Position numbers and translations under genes: made by a program
Shown: piece by piece, positions 43,251-52,208 of the stretch
Position numbering within the stretch: the stretch's first letter is position 1
Layout of the letters: each line of letters begins with the position of its first letter
Notes under the pieces: generated by a model
Told to the model about the DNA's origin: nothing
Seen by the model: only the letters and a program-made list of their open reading frames with translations
The model's database searches: none
Source: Nocardioides exalbidus
Lineage (GTDB): Bacteria; Actinomycetota; Actinomycetes; Propionibacteriales; Nocardioidaceae
Length of the DNA: 64,000 bases
NCBI RefSeq assembly: GCF_900105585.1
Contig: NZ_FNRT01000002.1
Location: 1,116,001-1,180,000, forward strand
Direction: 5' to 3'

Positions 43251-44243
43251 GTGCTCCAGTTCTTCATCTCCTTCGTCGTCACCAGCGCCACCATGGTTCC
43301 GGTGCTCTCGCTGCTCAGGCGGCTCCAGGTGGTCGACGTCCCCAATCAGCGCTCCTCCCACGTCGTGGTGGTGCCGCGCGGCGGTGGCCTGGCGATGATC
43401 GCCGGCTGCACAGCGGGAGTCGTCTCGGCGCTCATCGCGGGCTCCGCGCTCGACGATGTGGTGGATGGCTGGGCCGTCCTAGCGACCTGCGCCGGGATGC
43501 TGCTTCTGGCCTCGCTGGGGTTCGCGGACGACGTCGCCCACGTCTCGGCCCGGATCCGCCTCGCCCTCCAGGGCACGATCGCCGCCGGGGTGGCGACCGC
43601 CGTCGCGGTCGGCAGCCCGACGCCGTGGCCCGTGGCCCTGGTCGCAATCTTCGGCTGCTTGTGGCTGGTCTCTTACGTCAACGCGTTCAACTTCATGGAC
43701 GGGGTCAACGCTATCTCCGCCACCAGCGCCCTGCTGGCGGCGTGCTGGTACGGCGCCCTGGGGGCCCAGGCGTCCGACGGGCTCGTGTCAGCCGCGGCGT
43801 GGTCCCTTGCTGGCGCCGCGCTGGCCTTCCTGCCGTGGAACGCCCACCGCCCGAAAGTGTTCCTCGGCGACGTCGGCAGCTATGGGATCGGCGCCCTGGT
43901 GGGCGTGCTCGCCCTCCTCACCGCGGTGCGCGAGGCCGACTTGTGGCTCGCCCTTGCCCCCCTCACCGTCTACCTCGTCGACACGAGCGGCACGCTCCTG
44001 CGCCGCGCACTGCGGGGTGAGGCGCTGATGGAGGCGCACCGCTCGCACGTCTACCAGCGACTGCTCGACGTCGGCCTGTCCCATCTGGGGTCGACCGCCA
44101 TCGTGGCCACGGGTGGCCTGGTCGTGTGCAGCGCCACGCTGGCGCTGCACACCGCCGGGGCGATCCTGGTCGCAGCAGTCGTCGCGGTCATCTACCACTC
44201 GCTTCCCAGCCTCTTGGGCCGACGGGTCAGGGTGGCGTCATGA
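43251..44243 (+). CDS. Undecaprenyl-phosphate sugar-1-phosphate transferase (WecA/WbpL family)
   Basis: 330 residues with about ten membrane segments. NQRSSHVVVVPRGGGLAMI, GFADDVAHVSARIRL, VNAFNFMDGVNAIS, FLGDVGSYGIGALVG and HRSHVYQRL, the last being typical of WbpL-type enzymes that start O-antigen repeats with a D-FucNAc/QuiNAc phosphate. First gene of a tightly coupled eight-gene run (all junctions overlap by 4 bases). The donor is inferred from the nearby dehydratase and reductase genes. Confidence 0.88.
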   Translation: MLQFFISFVVTSATMVPVLSLLRRLQVVDVPNQRSSHVVVVPRGGGLAMIAGCTAGVVSALIAGSALDDVVDGWAVLATCAGMLLLASLGFADDVAHVSARIRLALQGTIAAGVATAVAVGSPTPWPVALVAIFGCLWLVSYVNAFNFMDGVNAISATSALLAACWYGALGAQASDGLVSAAAWSLAGAALAFLPWNAHRPKVFLGDVGSYGIGALVGVLALLTAVREADLWLALAPLTVYLVDTSGTLLRRALRGEALMEAHRSHVYQRLLDVGLSHLGSTAIVATGGLVVCSATLALHTAGAILVAAVVAVIYHSLPSLLGRRVRVAS

Positions 44244-45472
44244 GGATCGGCATGATCTCCCAGTGGTACGAGCCGGAGACCGGCTCGGCCGCCCACCCGA
44301 CGGCCATCGCCCGTGCGCTCCACGAGCGCGGGCACGACCTCCGGGTGCTGACCGGCTTCCCGAGCTATCCGCTGGGCCGCGTCTACGACGGCCACCGGAT
44401 GCGCCCGCGCGCGACCGAGGTCCGCGACGGCATCTCGCTGCTGCGCGTGCCCGACGTGCCGAGCCACGACCGCTCCGCGGTGCGGCGGATGGTCAGCCTG
44501 GGCTCGTTCGCCGGCTCGGCTACCACGCAGGTCGGCTGGCTGCGCCGGGTCGACGTGTGCCTGGTCTACTTGACCCCGGCGACCGTCGGCATGGCGGCGA
44601 TGACACTGCGCCGCGTCTGGGGAGTCCCCTACGTGCTCTACGTGCAGGACCTCTGGCCCGAGACGGTGACGGCGAGCGGCTTCATCGGGGGGTCCCGGAC
44701 CACCGATACCGTCGAGCGCGCGCTGCACGCATGGCTGGCCCGCCTCTACCGCGGCGCGGCCGGGATCGCGGCAATCGCCCCCACCATGGCCGCGACGCTG
44801 TCCGGGCGCGGCAGCCAGGTCACGCCGGTGTCGATCCCCAACTGGGTGGACGAGGACGTCTTCGTGCCCAGCGCGCCGCTCGATCCGTCACCGCTCGACG
44901 GCGCCGAGCGCTGGGTGATGTACGCCGGTAGCATCGGCGACGTGCAGGGCCTCGACACCGCGGTCCGGGCCATGCGCCAGCTCGACGACCTGCCCGACCT
45001 CGGGCTCGCGTTCGTCGGCGACGGCGTCGCTGTCCCCGGGCTGCGGGCGCTGGCCGCGGAGCTGGGCGTTGCCGAGCGGGTGGCCTTCCTTGGCAGCCAC
45101 CCGTTGAGCGACATGCCCCCGCTGATGGCGAACGCCGACGCCCAGCTGGTCTCGCTCCGGGACCTGCCCCTTTTCCGCGGCACCATCCCCAGCAAGCTCC
45201 AGGCCACCATGGCCTGCGGCCTGCCGGTCGTGTGCGCCGTCGCCGGTGACGCCGCCGAGGTCGTGCGGCAAGCGCGGTGCGGGTTCGTCGCCCGGCCCGA
45301 CGACCCCACGTCCCTGGCCGGGGCGCTGCGCGCGGTAGCCGCCGCCCAACCCGCCGAGCTGCGGGCGATGGGGGCGCGCGGTCGCGAGGCCTACGCCGGC
45401 CAGATGAGTCGAGCGGTTGGCGCCGAGCGGCTCGAGCAGCTGCTCGTCACCGCCGCCGGGAGCCGCCGATGA
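44240..45472 (+). CDS. GT4-family glycosyltransferase (WbuB/WbjE-like)
   Basis: 410 residues. N-terminal ISQWYEPETGSAAHPTAIARALHERGHDLRVLTGFPSYP and C-terminal YAGSIGDVQGLDTAVRAM, PSKLQATMACGLPVVCAVAGDAAEVV are typical of WbuB/WbjE transferases that add L-FucNAc to the first lipid-linked sugar. This fits the UDP-L-FucNAc genes in the operon. Acceptor and donor are inferred. Confidence 0.85.
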   Translation: MRIGMISQWYEPETGSAAHPTAIARALHERGHDLRVLTGFPSYPLGRVYDGHRMRPRATEVRDGISLLRVPDVPSHDRSAVRRMVSLGSFAGSATTQVGWLRRVDVCLVYLTPATVGMAAMTLRRVWGVPYVLYVQDLWPETVTASGFIGGSRTTDTVERALHAWLARLYRGAAGIAAIAPTMAATLSGRGSQVTPVSIPNWVDEDVFVPSAPLDPSPLDGAERWVMYAGSIGDVQGLDTAVRAMRQLDDLPDLGLAFVGDGVAVPGLRALAAELGVAERVAFLGSHPLSDMPPLMANADAQLVSLRDLPLFRGTIPSKLQATMACGLPVVCAVAGDAAEVVRQARCGFVARPDDPTSLAGALRAVAAAQPAELRAMGARGREAYAGQMSRAVGAERLEQLLVTAAGSRR

Positions 45473-46377
45473 CCCGGGTGGCGGTCTTGGGCGCGAGCGG
45501 CTTCGTCGGTGGCTCCGTCATGGATGCACTGCGCGCCCGCGGTGCCGAGGTGCTGCCGCTCAAGGCTCCACGCCTGACGAGCACGGCACTGGACGTGCCC
45601 GCGCTCCGCGCCGACCTCGACCGCCCGGAAGTCAACGAGGCCGCCGCCGCGCTCCGCGAGGAGCTCGCCGCCTGTGCAGGCGTCGTCAACGCTGCAGGGG
45701 TCGCCGCTGCCACCGGGGGGGTGTCGCCGGAGCTGACCGGGGCCAACTCCCTGCTGCCGGTCGTGCTGGCCGCGGCCCGCCCGGCCGGGGCACGGCTCGT
45801 CCACGTCTCCACCGCGGCAGTCCAGGGCAGCCGGAGAGTCCTCGACGAGACGAACGATCGGGACCCGTTCAGCCCCTACTCGACCACCAAGGCCCTAGCC
45901 GAGGTGGCGCTCACCGACGCCCACGACGTCGTGGTGTTCCGTCCCACTTCGGTGCACGGGCCCGGCCGCGACGTGACGAGGTCCCTCGCCCGGGTGCTGG
46001 CCTCGCCGCTCGCCTCGGTCGCCGGGGCAGGCGAGGGTCCCACCCCGCAGGCGCTGGTCGCCAACGTGGCCGACGCGATTGCCTTTGTTACCCTCAGCGA
46101 CGAGGCTCCTCCGGGGATCGTCCTGCACCCATGGGAGGGCCTGACGGTCGCCGAGCTCGTCCGTCGACTGGGCGGACGCGAGCCCCGACACGTCCCGGTC
46201 CGGGTGGCGTCCGCCGCCGTGCGCGCTGGTGGGCGCCTGGGCCGGCGCTCGCCGCGGTTGGCGGGCGAGAGCAGGCGGCTGGAGATGATGTGGTTCGGCC
46301 AGCACCAGGAGAACGGCTGGCTGACGACGAGATGGGAAGCACCAGTGGGGCTCGAGGCGTGGGAGGAACTGCGATGA
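45469..46377 (+). CDS. NAD-dependent epimerase/reductase (WbpV-like 4-ketoreductase)
   Basis: 302 residues. VAVLGASGFVGGSVMDAL, VHVSTAAVQGSRRV, SPYSTTKALAEVAL (Tyr-x3-Lys) and VVFRPTSVHGPG. Similar in plan to WbpV/FnlB-type reductases that turn UDP-4-keto-6-deoxy-HexNAc into D-QuiNAc or D-FucNAc. In that reading it would use the product of the WbpM-like enzyme encoded at the far end of the locus. ATGA overlaps at both ends. Confidence 0.7.
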   Translation: MTRVAVLGASGFVGGSVMDALRARGAEVLPLKAPRLTSTALDVPALRADLDRPEVNEAAAALREELAACAGVVNAAGVAAATGGVSPELTGANSLLPVVLAAARPAGARLVHVSTAAVQGSRRVLDETNDRDPFSPYSTTKALAEVALTDAHDVVVFRPTSVHGPGRDVTRSLARVLASPLASVAGAGEGPTPQALVANVADAIAFVTLSDEAPPGIVLHPWEGLTVAELVRRLGGREPRHVPVRVASAAVRAGGRLGRRSPRLAGESRRLEMMWFGQHQENGWLTTRWEAPVGLEAWEELR

Positions 46378-47471
46378 AGGTCGCGATCACGGGGGGGCAC
46401 GGGTTCCTCGGGTGGCACACGGCGTGCCGCCTGCGAGCACGCCACGGCGTGGACGCCGCACGGATCGGGCGGGATGTGATGTCCGACCCCGAGCGGCTGG
46501 CCGACGCGCTCCGCGACGTCGACACCGTGCTGCACCTCGCCGGCGTGAACCGCGCCGCGACCGACGACGAGGTCGAGCTGGGCAACGCTGACCTCGCGCA
46601 ATCGCTCGCGACCGCACTCGACGACCGGCCGGTGCACGTCGTCTACTCAAACACGATTCACCACGACCGGGACACCGCCTACGGTCGCGGCAAGCGTCGC
46701 GCCGGGGACATCCTCCGCGCCCTGCCGGGCACCACGGCCGACGTCGTCCTGCCGAACCTGTTCGGCGAGCACGGAAGACCCGCCTACAACTCCTTCGTCG
46801 CGACGTTCTGCCACGAGGTCGCCACCGGCGGCAGTCCCGAGGTCCACGTCGACCGCAGCGTTCCCCTCCTGCACGCTCAGGGCGCGGCCGCGGCGATCAT
46901 CGACGCCGCGCTCCGGCGCGAAGACTCGTCGCAGGTGGCGGCCGGCGAGGAGCACATGGTCACCGAGGTCCTTGGTCTGCTGCGCCAGTTCCACGCGCTG
47001 TACTCCGAGCGCGGTGAGCTGCCCGACCTCGGCGACCCGTTCGCGGTGGACCTGTTCAACACCTACCGGTCCTACCTTTTCCCCCAGGCGTTCCCGATCG
47101 AGGCGCAGGTGCACGCCGACGCGCGTGGCCGGCTCTTCGAGACGGCCCGCTCGCACGGCGGCACCGCCCAGGCGTTCGTCTCCACGACCGTGCCGGGCCA
47201 CGGCCGCGGCCACCACTACCACCTGCGAAAGGTGGAGCGGTTCTTCGTGGTGTCCGGCGAGGCCGAGATCTCCCTACGCCGGCTGCTGCACGACGACGTG
47301 GTGACCTTCCGGCTCTCCGGCGACCGGCCCGCGTTCGTGGACATGCCCACCCTGTGGGTCCACGCCCTGGACAACGTCGGCGACCACGACCTCATCACGA
47401 TGTTCTGGGCCGACCAGCTGCTCGACCCTCAAGACCCCGACCAGTACCCCGAGGAGGTGCGAGCGCGATGA
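46374..47471 (+). CDS. capF: CapF/WbjC-type reductase with cupin domain (UDP-L-FucNAc pathway)
   Basis: 365 residues. N-terminal SDR domain (KVAITGGHGFLGWHTACRL, VYSNTIHHDRDTAYGRGKRRAGDIL, PNLFGEHGRPAYNSFVATFCHEV) and C-terminal cupin (about 245-355: FETARSHGGTAQAFVSTTVPGHGRGHHYHLRKVERFFVVSGEAEI ... PTLWVHALDNVG). This two-domain plan is specific to CapF, which epimerises/reduces the 4-keto product of CapE. Usual length is about 370. Confidence 0.92.
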   Translation: MKVAITGGHGFLGWHTACRLRARHGVDAARIGRDVMSDPERLADALRDVDTVLHLAGVNRAATDDEVELGNADLAQSLATALDDRPVHVVYSNTIHHDRDTAYGRGKRRAGDILRALPGTTADVVLPNLFGEHGRPAYNSFVATFCHEVATGGSPEVHVDRSVPLLHAQGAAAAIIDAALRREDSSQVAAGEEHMVTEVLGLLRQFHALYSERGELPDLGDPFAVDLFNTYRSYLFPQAFPIEAQVHADARGRLFETARSHGGTAQAFVSTTVPGHGRGHHYHLRKVERFFVVSGEAEISLRRLLHDDVVTFRLSGDRPAFVDMPTLWVHALDNVGDHDLITMFWADQLLDPQDPDQYPEEVRAR

Positions 47472-48589
47472 AGGTGATCACCGTCGTCGGCACCCGTCCA
47501 GAGATCATCCGGCTGTCCCGGGTGATCTCCCGCCTAGAGGCCACCGAGGGAATCGAGCACCGTCTCGTCCACACCGGCCAGAACTACGACCGCTCCCTCA
47601 ACGAAGTCTTCTTCGAGGATCTCGGGCTGCGGGCGCCCGACCACTACCTCGGTGTCGACACCAGCAGCTTAGGCGCGGTGCTCGGCGGCGTGCTCATCGC
47701 CACCGAGGAGGTGCTCACGGCGGAGCGTCCCGACGCGGTGCTCGTGCTCGGCGACACCAACTCCTGCCTTGCGGCCGTGATGGCCAAGCGGATGCGGATC
47801 CCGACGTACCACATGGAGGCCGGTAATCGGTGCTTCGACGACAACGTCCCTGAGGAGACCAACAGGCGCCTCGTCGACCACGTCGCAGACTTCAACCTCG
47901 CCTACACCGAGCACGCCCGGCGCAACCTGCTGGCTGAGGGCCTGCACCCCCGGCGAGTGCTGGTGACCGGCTCGCCGATGCGCGAAGTCCTCGAGCACTT
48001 CCGCGAGCGGATCGCTGCCTCCGACGTCGTGTCGCGGCTCGGCCTGACCCCGGGTGAGTACTTCCTGGTGAGCGCGCACCGTGAGGAAAACGTCGACTCC
48101 CCCGACCGGCTGCGGATGCTTGTCAACTGCCTCCGCGCGGTCCACGAGGCCTATGGCGACCCGGTCGTGGTCTCGACGCACCCGCGGACGCGCAAGCGGC
48201 TCGAGGCGCTCAACGAGGCGATTGAGGGCGACATCCGCTGGCTCGAGCCCTTCGGCTTCCACGACTACAACAAGCTCCAGGTCGACGCCGCGTGCGTCCT
48301 CTCCGACTCCGGCACAATCTCGGAGGAGTCGGCGATCCTTGGCTTCCCCGGCGTCACGCTGCGGGACTCGATCGAGCGGCCCGAGGCGCTCGACGCCGGC
48401 ACGATCATGATGACCGGGCTCGACGCGGGCGACGTCGTACGTGCGGTGGGTGTCGCCATCTCCGACGGAGCGGTCACGACGTCCATGCCCGGTGGCTACG
48501 AGGTGTCCGACACGAGCAACCGCGTGGTCCGGTTCATCCTCTCAACCGCCGGCAGGCACCACGCTTGGGCCGGCATCCGGACCTCATGA
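47468..48589 (+). CDS. capG: CapG/WbjD-type UDP-HexNAc 2-epimerase (UDP-L-FucNAc formation)
   Basis: 373 residues, non-hydrolysing UDP-GlcNAc 2-epimerase fold: VVGTRPEIIRLSRV, HTGQNYD, VLVLGDTNSCLAAVMAKRMRIPTYHMEAGNRCFDDNVPEETNR, SAHREENV and SDSGTISEESAILGFPGVTLRDSIERPEALD. Placement after CapF marks it as the last step to UDP-L-FucNAc rather than ManNAc formation. Confidence 0.92.
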   Translation: MKVITVVGTRPEIIRLSRVISRLEATEGIEHRLVHTGQNYDRSLNEVFFEDLGLRAPDHYLGVDTSSLGAVLGGVLIATEEVLTAERPDAVLVLGDTNSCLAAVMAKRMRIPTYHMEAGNRCFDDNVPEETNRRLVDHVADFNLAYTEHARRNLLAEGLHPRRVLVTGSPMREVLEHFRERIAASDVVSRLGLTPGEYFLVSAHREENVDSPDRLRMLVNCLRAVHEAYGDPVVVSTHPRTRKRLEALNEAIEGDIRWLEPFGFHDYNKLQVDAACVLSDSGTISEESAILGFPGVTLRDSIERPEALDAGTIMMTGLDAGDVVRAVGVAISDGAVTTSMPGGYEVSDTSNRVVRFILSTAGRHHAWAGIRTS

Positions 48590-49500
48590 CGGCCCCGGAC
48601 CACGGCCACCCAAGACGGTCCCTCGGCGGCCGGGTCGTCGACGACGCCCTGGACCGGGTCGGCTTCAGCCCGTCCCCCGACGTGCAGATCGTGGAGACGG
48701 CGCGCCCCCGCTTCATGGGCGGAAGCACCGTCCTGGTCCAGAGCGCGTGGAACTTTCTGCCCGACGAGGACTTCGCCGAGCTCGCGCGCCCGTACCCGGC
48801 TCGCATGCAGCGCCGGATGCGCCAGCGCCGGCTGCTGGCCGCGCTCAACGTCCGCCGCTCCTCGCGGGTCGTGGCACTCACCGCTGCCATGGCCGACCTG
48901 GTCACACGTCGCACGGGTCGCGAGGTCGAGGTCAGCGAGGTCCTCCACCCGATGGACGTGCTCGACCCGGCCGACGGGGTGGCAGGAGACGTGGCAGGGG
49001 TGCCGGCCGAGCCGTTCGTGCTCGTCCCGGGCACCATCACCTGGTACAAGGACCCGCTCACCGCGCTGGCGCTCACCGCGTCGCGATCCGATCTGCCGAC
49101 GCGCGTGGTGCTGGCGGGCAACGACGACGGCTCCGGGTGCTGGCAGGAGGTTCGGCGCGTCGGTGACCTGCTCGGCCTCGACGTCACCGGCGAGCCCGTG
49201 TCCCGCCCGGTGATGGTCGCCCTACTACGCCGAGCGAGCGCCGTACTGCTCACGAGCCGCCTCGAGAGTCTCGGCTTCTCGATGACCGAGGCGCTCGCCC
49301 TGTCCCCCGGGGACGTCGTCGCCTCGGCCATCCCGGCGCACACCGACCTCGCCGCGCGCGCCGGTCGTACGCCGAGCTGGCTCGGCCAGGAGCCCGCGGC
49401 ATCGCGACTGCCCGTGCTGCCCCGACCCGACGACCTACGCGCGTCGTGGGTTGCACTCGGGCGCACCCTCGGACTACCCCGGACGGAGGACGTCTTGTGA
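48586..49500 (+). CDS. Short GT4-like glycosyltransferase
   Basis: 304 residues, about 70-100 shorter than common GT4 enzymes; the N-terminal acceptor domain is reduced. C-terminal donor-site features remain: LVPGTITWYKDPLTALALTA, VVLAGNDDGSGCWQEVRRVGDLLG and VLLTSRLESLGFSMTEALALS with the Glu-x7-Glu-like pair. ATGA/GTGA overlaps at both ends argue it is a functional member. Sugar unknown. Confidence 0.7.
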   Translation: MTAPDHGHPRRSLGGRVVDDALDRVGFSPSPDVQIVETARPRFMGGSTVLVQSAWNFLPDEDFAELARPYPARMQRRMRQRRLLAALNVRRSSRVVALTAAMADLVTRRTGREVEVSEVLHPMDVLDPADGVAGDVAGVPAEPFVLVPGTITWYKDPLTALALTASRSDLPTRVVLAGNDDGSGCWQEVRRVGDLLGLDVTGEPVSRPVMVALLRRASAVLLTSRLESLGFSMTEALALSPGDVVASAIPAHTDLAARAGRTPSWLGQEPAASRLPVLPRPDDLRASWVALGRTLGLPRTEDVL

Positions 49501-50750
49501 CCGAGCCGATCGAGGTGCTCTACATCTCCAGCGCCCCCACCCCCGACGAGTTCGCGAGGATGCGGGCGAGCGAGCGGTCCGGCGTCCAGGTGGTGACCTA
49601 CGGCATGCCGGAGGCGTCGTTCAAGTTCCACAACCTCATCCAGCGCGGCCTCGTGGAGCAGGGGTGCCGGGTCCACTCCTTGGTCGGTCGCAGCATCACG
49701 CGGCAGTTCCACCGAGGCGTCTGGTGGCCGCGCCGCCGCGGGGCGGCCTCGGACCGACTCACCGTGGACCACCTCCCGTTCCCGAACCTGCCCGTGCTCA
49801 GGCAGGTCTGGATCGCGCTCGGCATGGCACGCGGAACGCTGGCGTGGCGCTGGCGGACGCGGCGGGCCGCGACCCGGGTGCTCGTCGTCGACGGGTCCTA
49901 CGTCTCGGCGATGTCGAGCGTGCTGCCCTGCCTGCGCGGCGCGCGCATGTCGCGCATCGGCATCTTCGCCGACCTCTACTCCTACATGGTGGATGTCGAC
50001 GACGCGAGCGACCGCACCGTCGGGACCCTCTACCGCGTGGCCCGACGCTCGGTCACCGCCTCGCTCGGGATGCTCGACGGGTTCGTCGTGCTCACCCGGC
50101 AGATGGCCGACGTCCTGGACACCGGTGGCAAGCCGTCCATCGTCATGGAGGGCCTCGTCGACTCCGAGGCCGTCGCGCCGGCAGCGGGCGCCGCCGGGAA
50201 GTCGCCGCACCCGACCGTCCTCTACGCCGGCGCCCTGCGCAAGGAGTACGGCCTCGAGACGCTCGTGCGAGGCTTCCAGGCCTGGGACGAGAGCAGCGCC
50301 GAGCTGATCGTGCTCGGCCAAGGTGAGTACGCCGCCGAGCTGGCCGAGATCGCTGCGCGTGACCCGCGGATCACCTATCGCGGGCCAGTGCCGCTGGACG
50401 AGGTGCTCGACGCCGAGCGCCGCGCGTGGGTGCTGATCAACCCCCGGCCCCCGGACGAGGTCTTCACCCAGTACTCGTTCCCGTCCAAGAACATGGAGTA
50501 CCTCGCGTCGGGGACCCCGGTGCTCTCCACCCGGCTCCCGGGCATGCCGGCCGAGTATCTCGACCACGTGCTGACGATCGATCAACCCGACGCCCCGGGT
50601 CTCGCCACCGCCCTCGCGACAGCGTTCGCCGAGGGACCTGAGGCGCTGGAGCGTCGCGGGCAGCGCGGCCGGGCCTTCGTGGTCGAGCGGAAGAACAACG
50701 TGCGACAGGCGGCGCGCATCGTGGCGCTCGCCGAGGAGGCCCGACGATGA
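49497..50750 (+). CDS. GT4-family glycosyltransferase
   Basis: 417 residues. VLYISSAPTPDEFARMR at the start, LVRGFQAWDESSAELIVLGQGEYAAEL, and NPRPPDEVFTQYSFPSKNMEYLASGTPVLSTRLPGMP carrying the donor-binding Glu. GTG start overlaps the previous stop. Adds a further sugar of the repeat unit; specificity not readable. Confidence 0.85.
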   Translation: MTEPIEVLYISSAPTPDEFARMRASERSGVQVVTYGMPEASFKFHNLIQRGLVEQGCRVHSLVGRSITRQFHRGVWWPRRRGAASDRLTVDHLPFPNLPVLRQVWIALGMARGTLAWRWRTRRAATRVLVVDGSYVSAMSSVLPCLRGARMSRIGIFADLYSYMVDVDDASDRTVGTLYRVARRSVTASLGMLDGFVVLTRQMADVLDTGGKPSIVMEGLVDSEAVAPAAGAAGKSPHPTVLYAGALRKEYGLETLVRGFQAWDESSAELIVLGQGEYAAELAEIAARDPRITYRGPVPLDEVLDAERRAWVLINPRPPDEVFTQYSFPSKNMEYLASGTPVLSTRLPGMPAEYLDHVLTIDQPDAPGLATALATAFAEGPEALERRGQRGRAFVVERKNNVRQAARIVALAEEARR

Positions 50751-52186
50751 CCTGGTCCGACGTCCTCCGACATCGGCAGATGCGTGACACGGATGCGCCG
50801 CTGCTCTTCTCGTTCACCGGTGCGACGCGCCTCGTCCCACTGCTGGCGGGTGCCGGCCTGTTCGCGGTCACCATCGTCGTTTCCCTGATCGGTCCTATCG
50901 ACTGGCAGTTGGACAATCCCGCGAAGGTCTACGCGTTCCTCCTGGCGTGCCTGGTCGCCATGTGCGCGGGGTACCTCTGGGCCGTACGGCGCCAGCCGGA
51001 GCCGCTGTTCGCCACGGGCGGAGCACGCCTGTCCGCGAGCTCGATCCTCGTCGTCGGTGCGCTCGTCTACCTCGTCCTCTACCCGCTCACCGTCTACAAC
51101 AGCACCGGGAACTGGTACCCTGACGTCGTCGGTGGGCTCACCGACCCGGGCCGCGCCTACGCCGAGAAGACGGCCGCCGAGCTCGAGATCCCCCAAGTGG
51201 CGACCTACCTGGGGATGTTGGTGGCTCCCCTGACCATCGGGATCCTGCCGCTCACGCTGTTCTTCTGGCCGCGCATCTCGCGCCTCGCGCGGACCCTCGG
51301 TGTCATCACCACCCTCCTGAGCCTTGCACTCGGCGTCTCCCGGGCCGTCAACCAGGACGTCGGCGAGATCGCCGGCTACCTCGTGCTCTTCCTCGTCCTG
51401 GTGGCCTCGACGTCGACCCAGCACACCCGCAGCCGGTGGCGACGAGTCGCCGCGTGCGTCGCCGGCGCCGCGCTGGTAACCGGTGCCTTCCTCGCCTACT
51501 ACAGCTCGACCCTCTCGGGGCGGGTCGCGGCCGACGTCGAGGCCTCGGACAGCCCGGAGAAGGAGTCGATCGACGACGCGATGACCTCGACGGCGCTGGC
51601 GAGCTTCGGCGAGGAGCGGAGCGACAGCGTGTTCTTCACGGTCGTGCCGCCGGTCGCGCAGCCGACCGGGACGCTGCTGTCGAGCTACCTGACACAGGGC
51701 TACAAGGGCCTGTCGCTGGCCATGGACTCACCCTGGGAGCCGACCTACGGTCTCGGATTCTCCTCGTTCGTCCGCCACAACGTGGCGAGGGTCGCCGGGC
51801 TCGACGAGGACGCCATCGAGGCCCGTTCCTACGAGGGCCAGATCGACGAGGTGGGATGGGTTGCCGGTGTGCAGTGGTCGACCTTCTTCGTCCACCCGGC
51901 ATCCGACGTCTCGTTCGTCGGGGTTGTGCCGCTGATGGCGCTCTTCGGGCTGGCATTCGGGCTGGCCTGGCGCGACATGTGCCGTCGGCGCGACCCGCTG
52001 GCATGCATCGTCTTCTTCTACCTCGGCATCCAGGTCCTGTACCTCTCGGCGAACAACCAGCTCTACCAGGGCGGCCAGCTGGCGATCGGCTTCACCGTGG
52101 TCCTGATCGCGTGGCTCGTCCTGCGTCGCCGCCTCGACCGAGATGCCGACGAGGCAGAGGTGCACGCGTCGGCTGAGTCGGCCTAG
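50747..52186 (+). CDS. Polysaccharide polymerase-like membrane protein (Wzy candidate)
   Basis: 479 residues, about ten hydrophobic segments with one long outer loop (about 250-375: FGEERSDSVFFTVVPPVAQPTGTLLSSYLTQGYKGLSLAMD). Wzy proteins share topology more than sequence, so the call rests on topology, the loop and its place between glycosyltransferases and flippase. A second ligase-like protein lies at the left edge of the locus. Last gene of the coupled plus-strand run. Confidence 0.65.
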   Translation: MTWSDVLRHRQMRDTDAPLLFSFTGATRLVPLLAGAGLFAVTIVVSLIGPIDWQLDNPAKVYAFLLACLVAMCAGYLWAVRRQPEPLFATGGARLSASSILVVGALVYLVLYPLTVYNSTGNWYPDVVGGLTDPGRAYAEKTAAELEIPQVATYLGMLVAPLTIGILPLTLFFWPRISRLARTLGVITTLLSLALGVSRAVNQDVGEIAGYLVLFLVLVASTSTQHTRSRWRRVAACVAGAALVTGAFLAYYSSTLSGRVAADVEASDSPEKESIDDAMTSTALASFGEERSDSVFFTVVPPVAQPTGTLLSSYLTQGYKGLSLAMDSPWEPTYGLGFSSFVRHNVARVAGLDEDAIEARSYEGQIDEVGWVAGVQWSTFFVHPASDVSFVGVVPLMALFGLAFGLAWRDMCRRRDPLACIVFFYLGIQVLYLSANNQLYQGGQLAIGFTVVLIAWLVLRRRLDRDADEAEVHASAESA

Positions 52187-52208
52187 CCCGGCTGGTCCGG
52201 CTTGGCGC

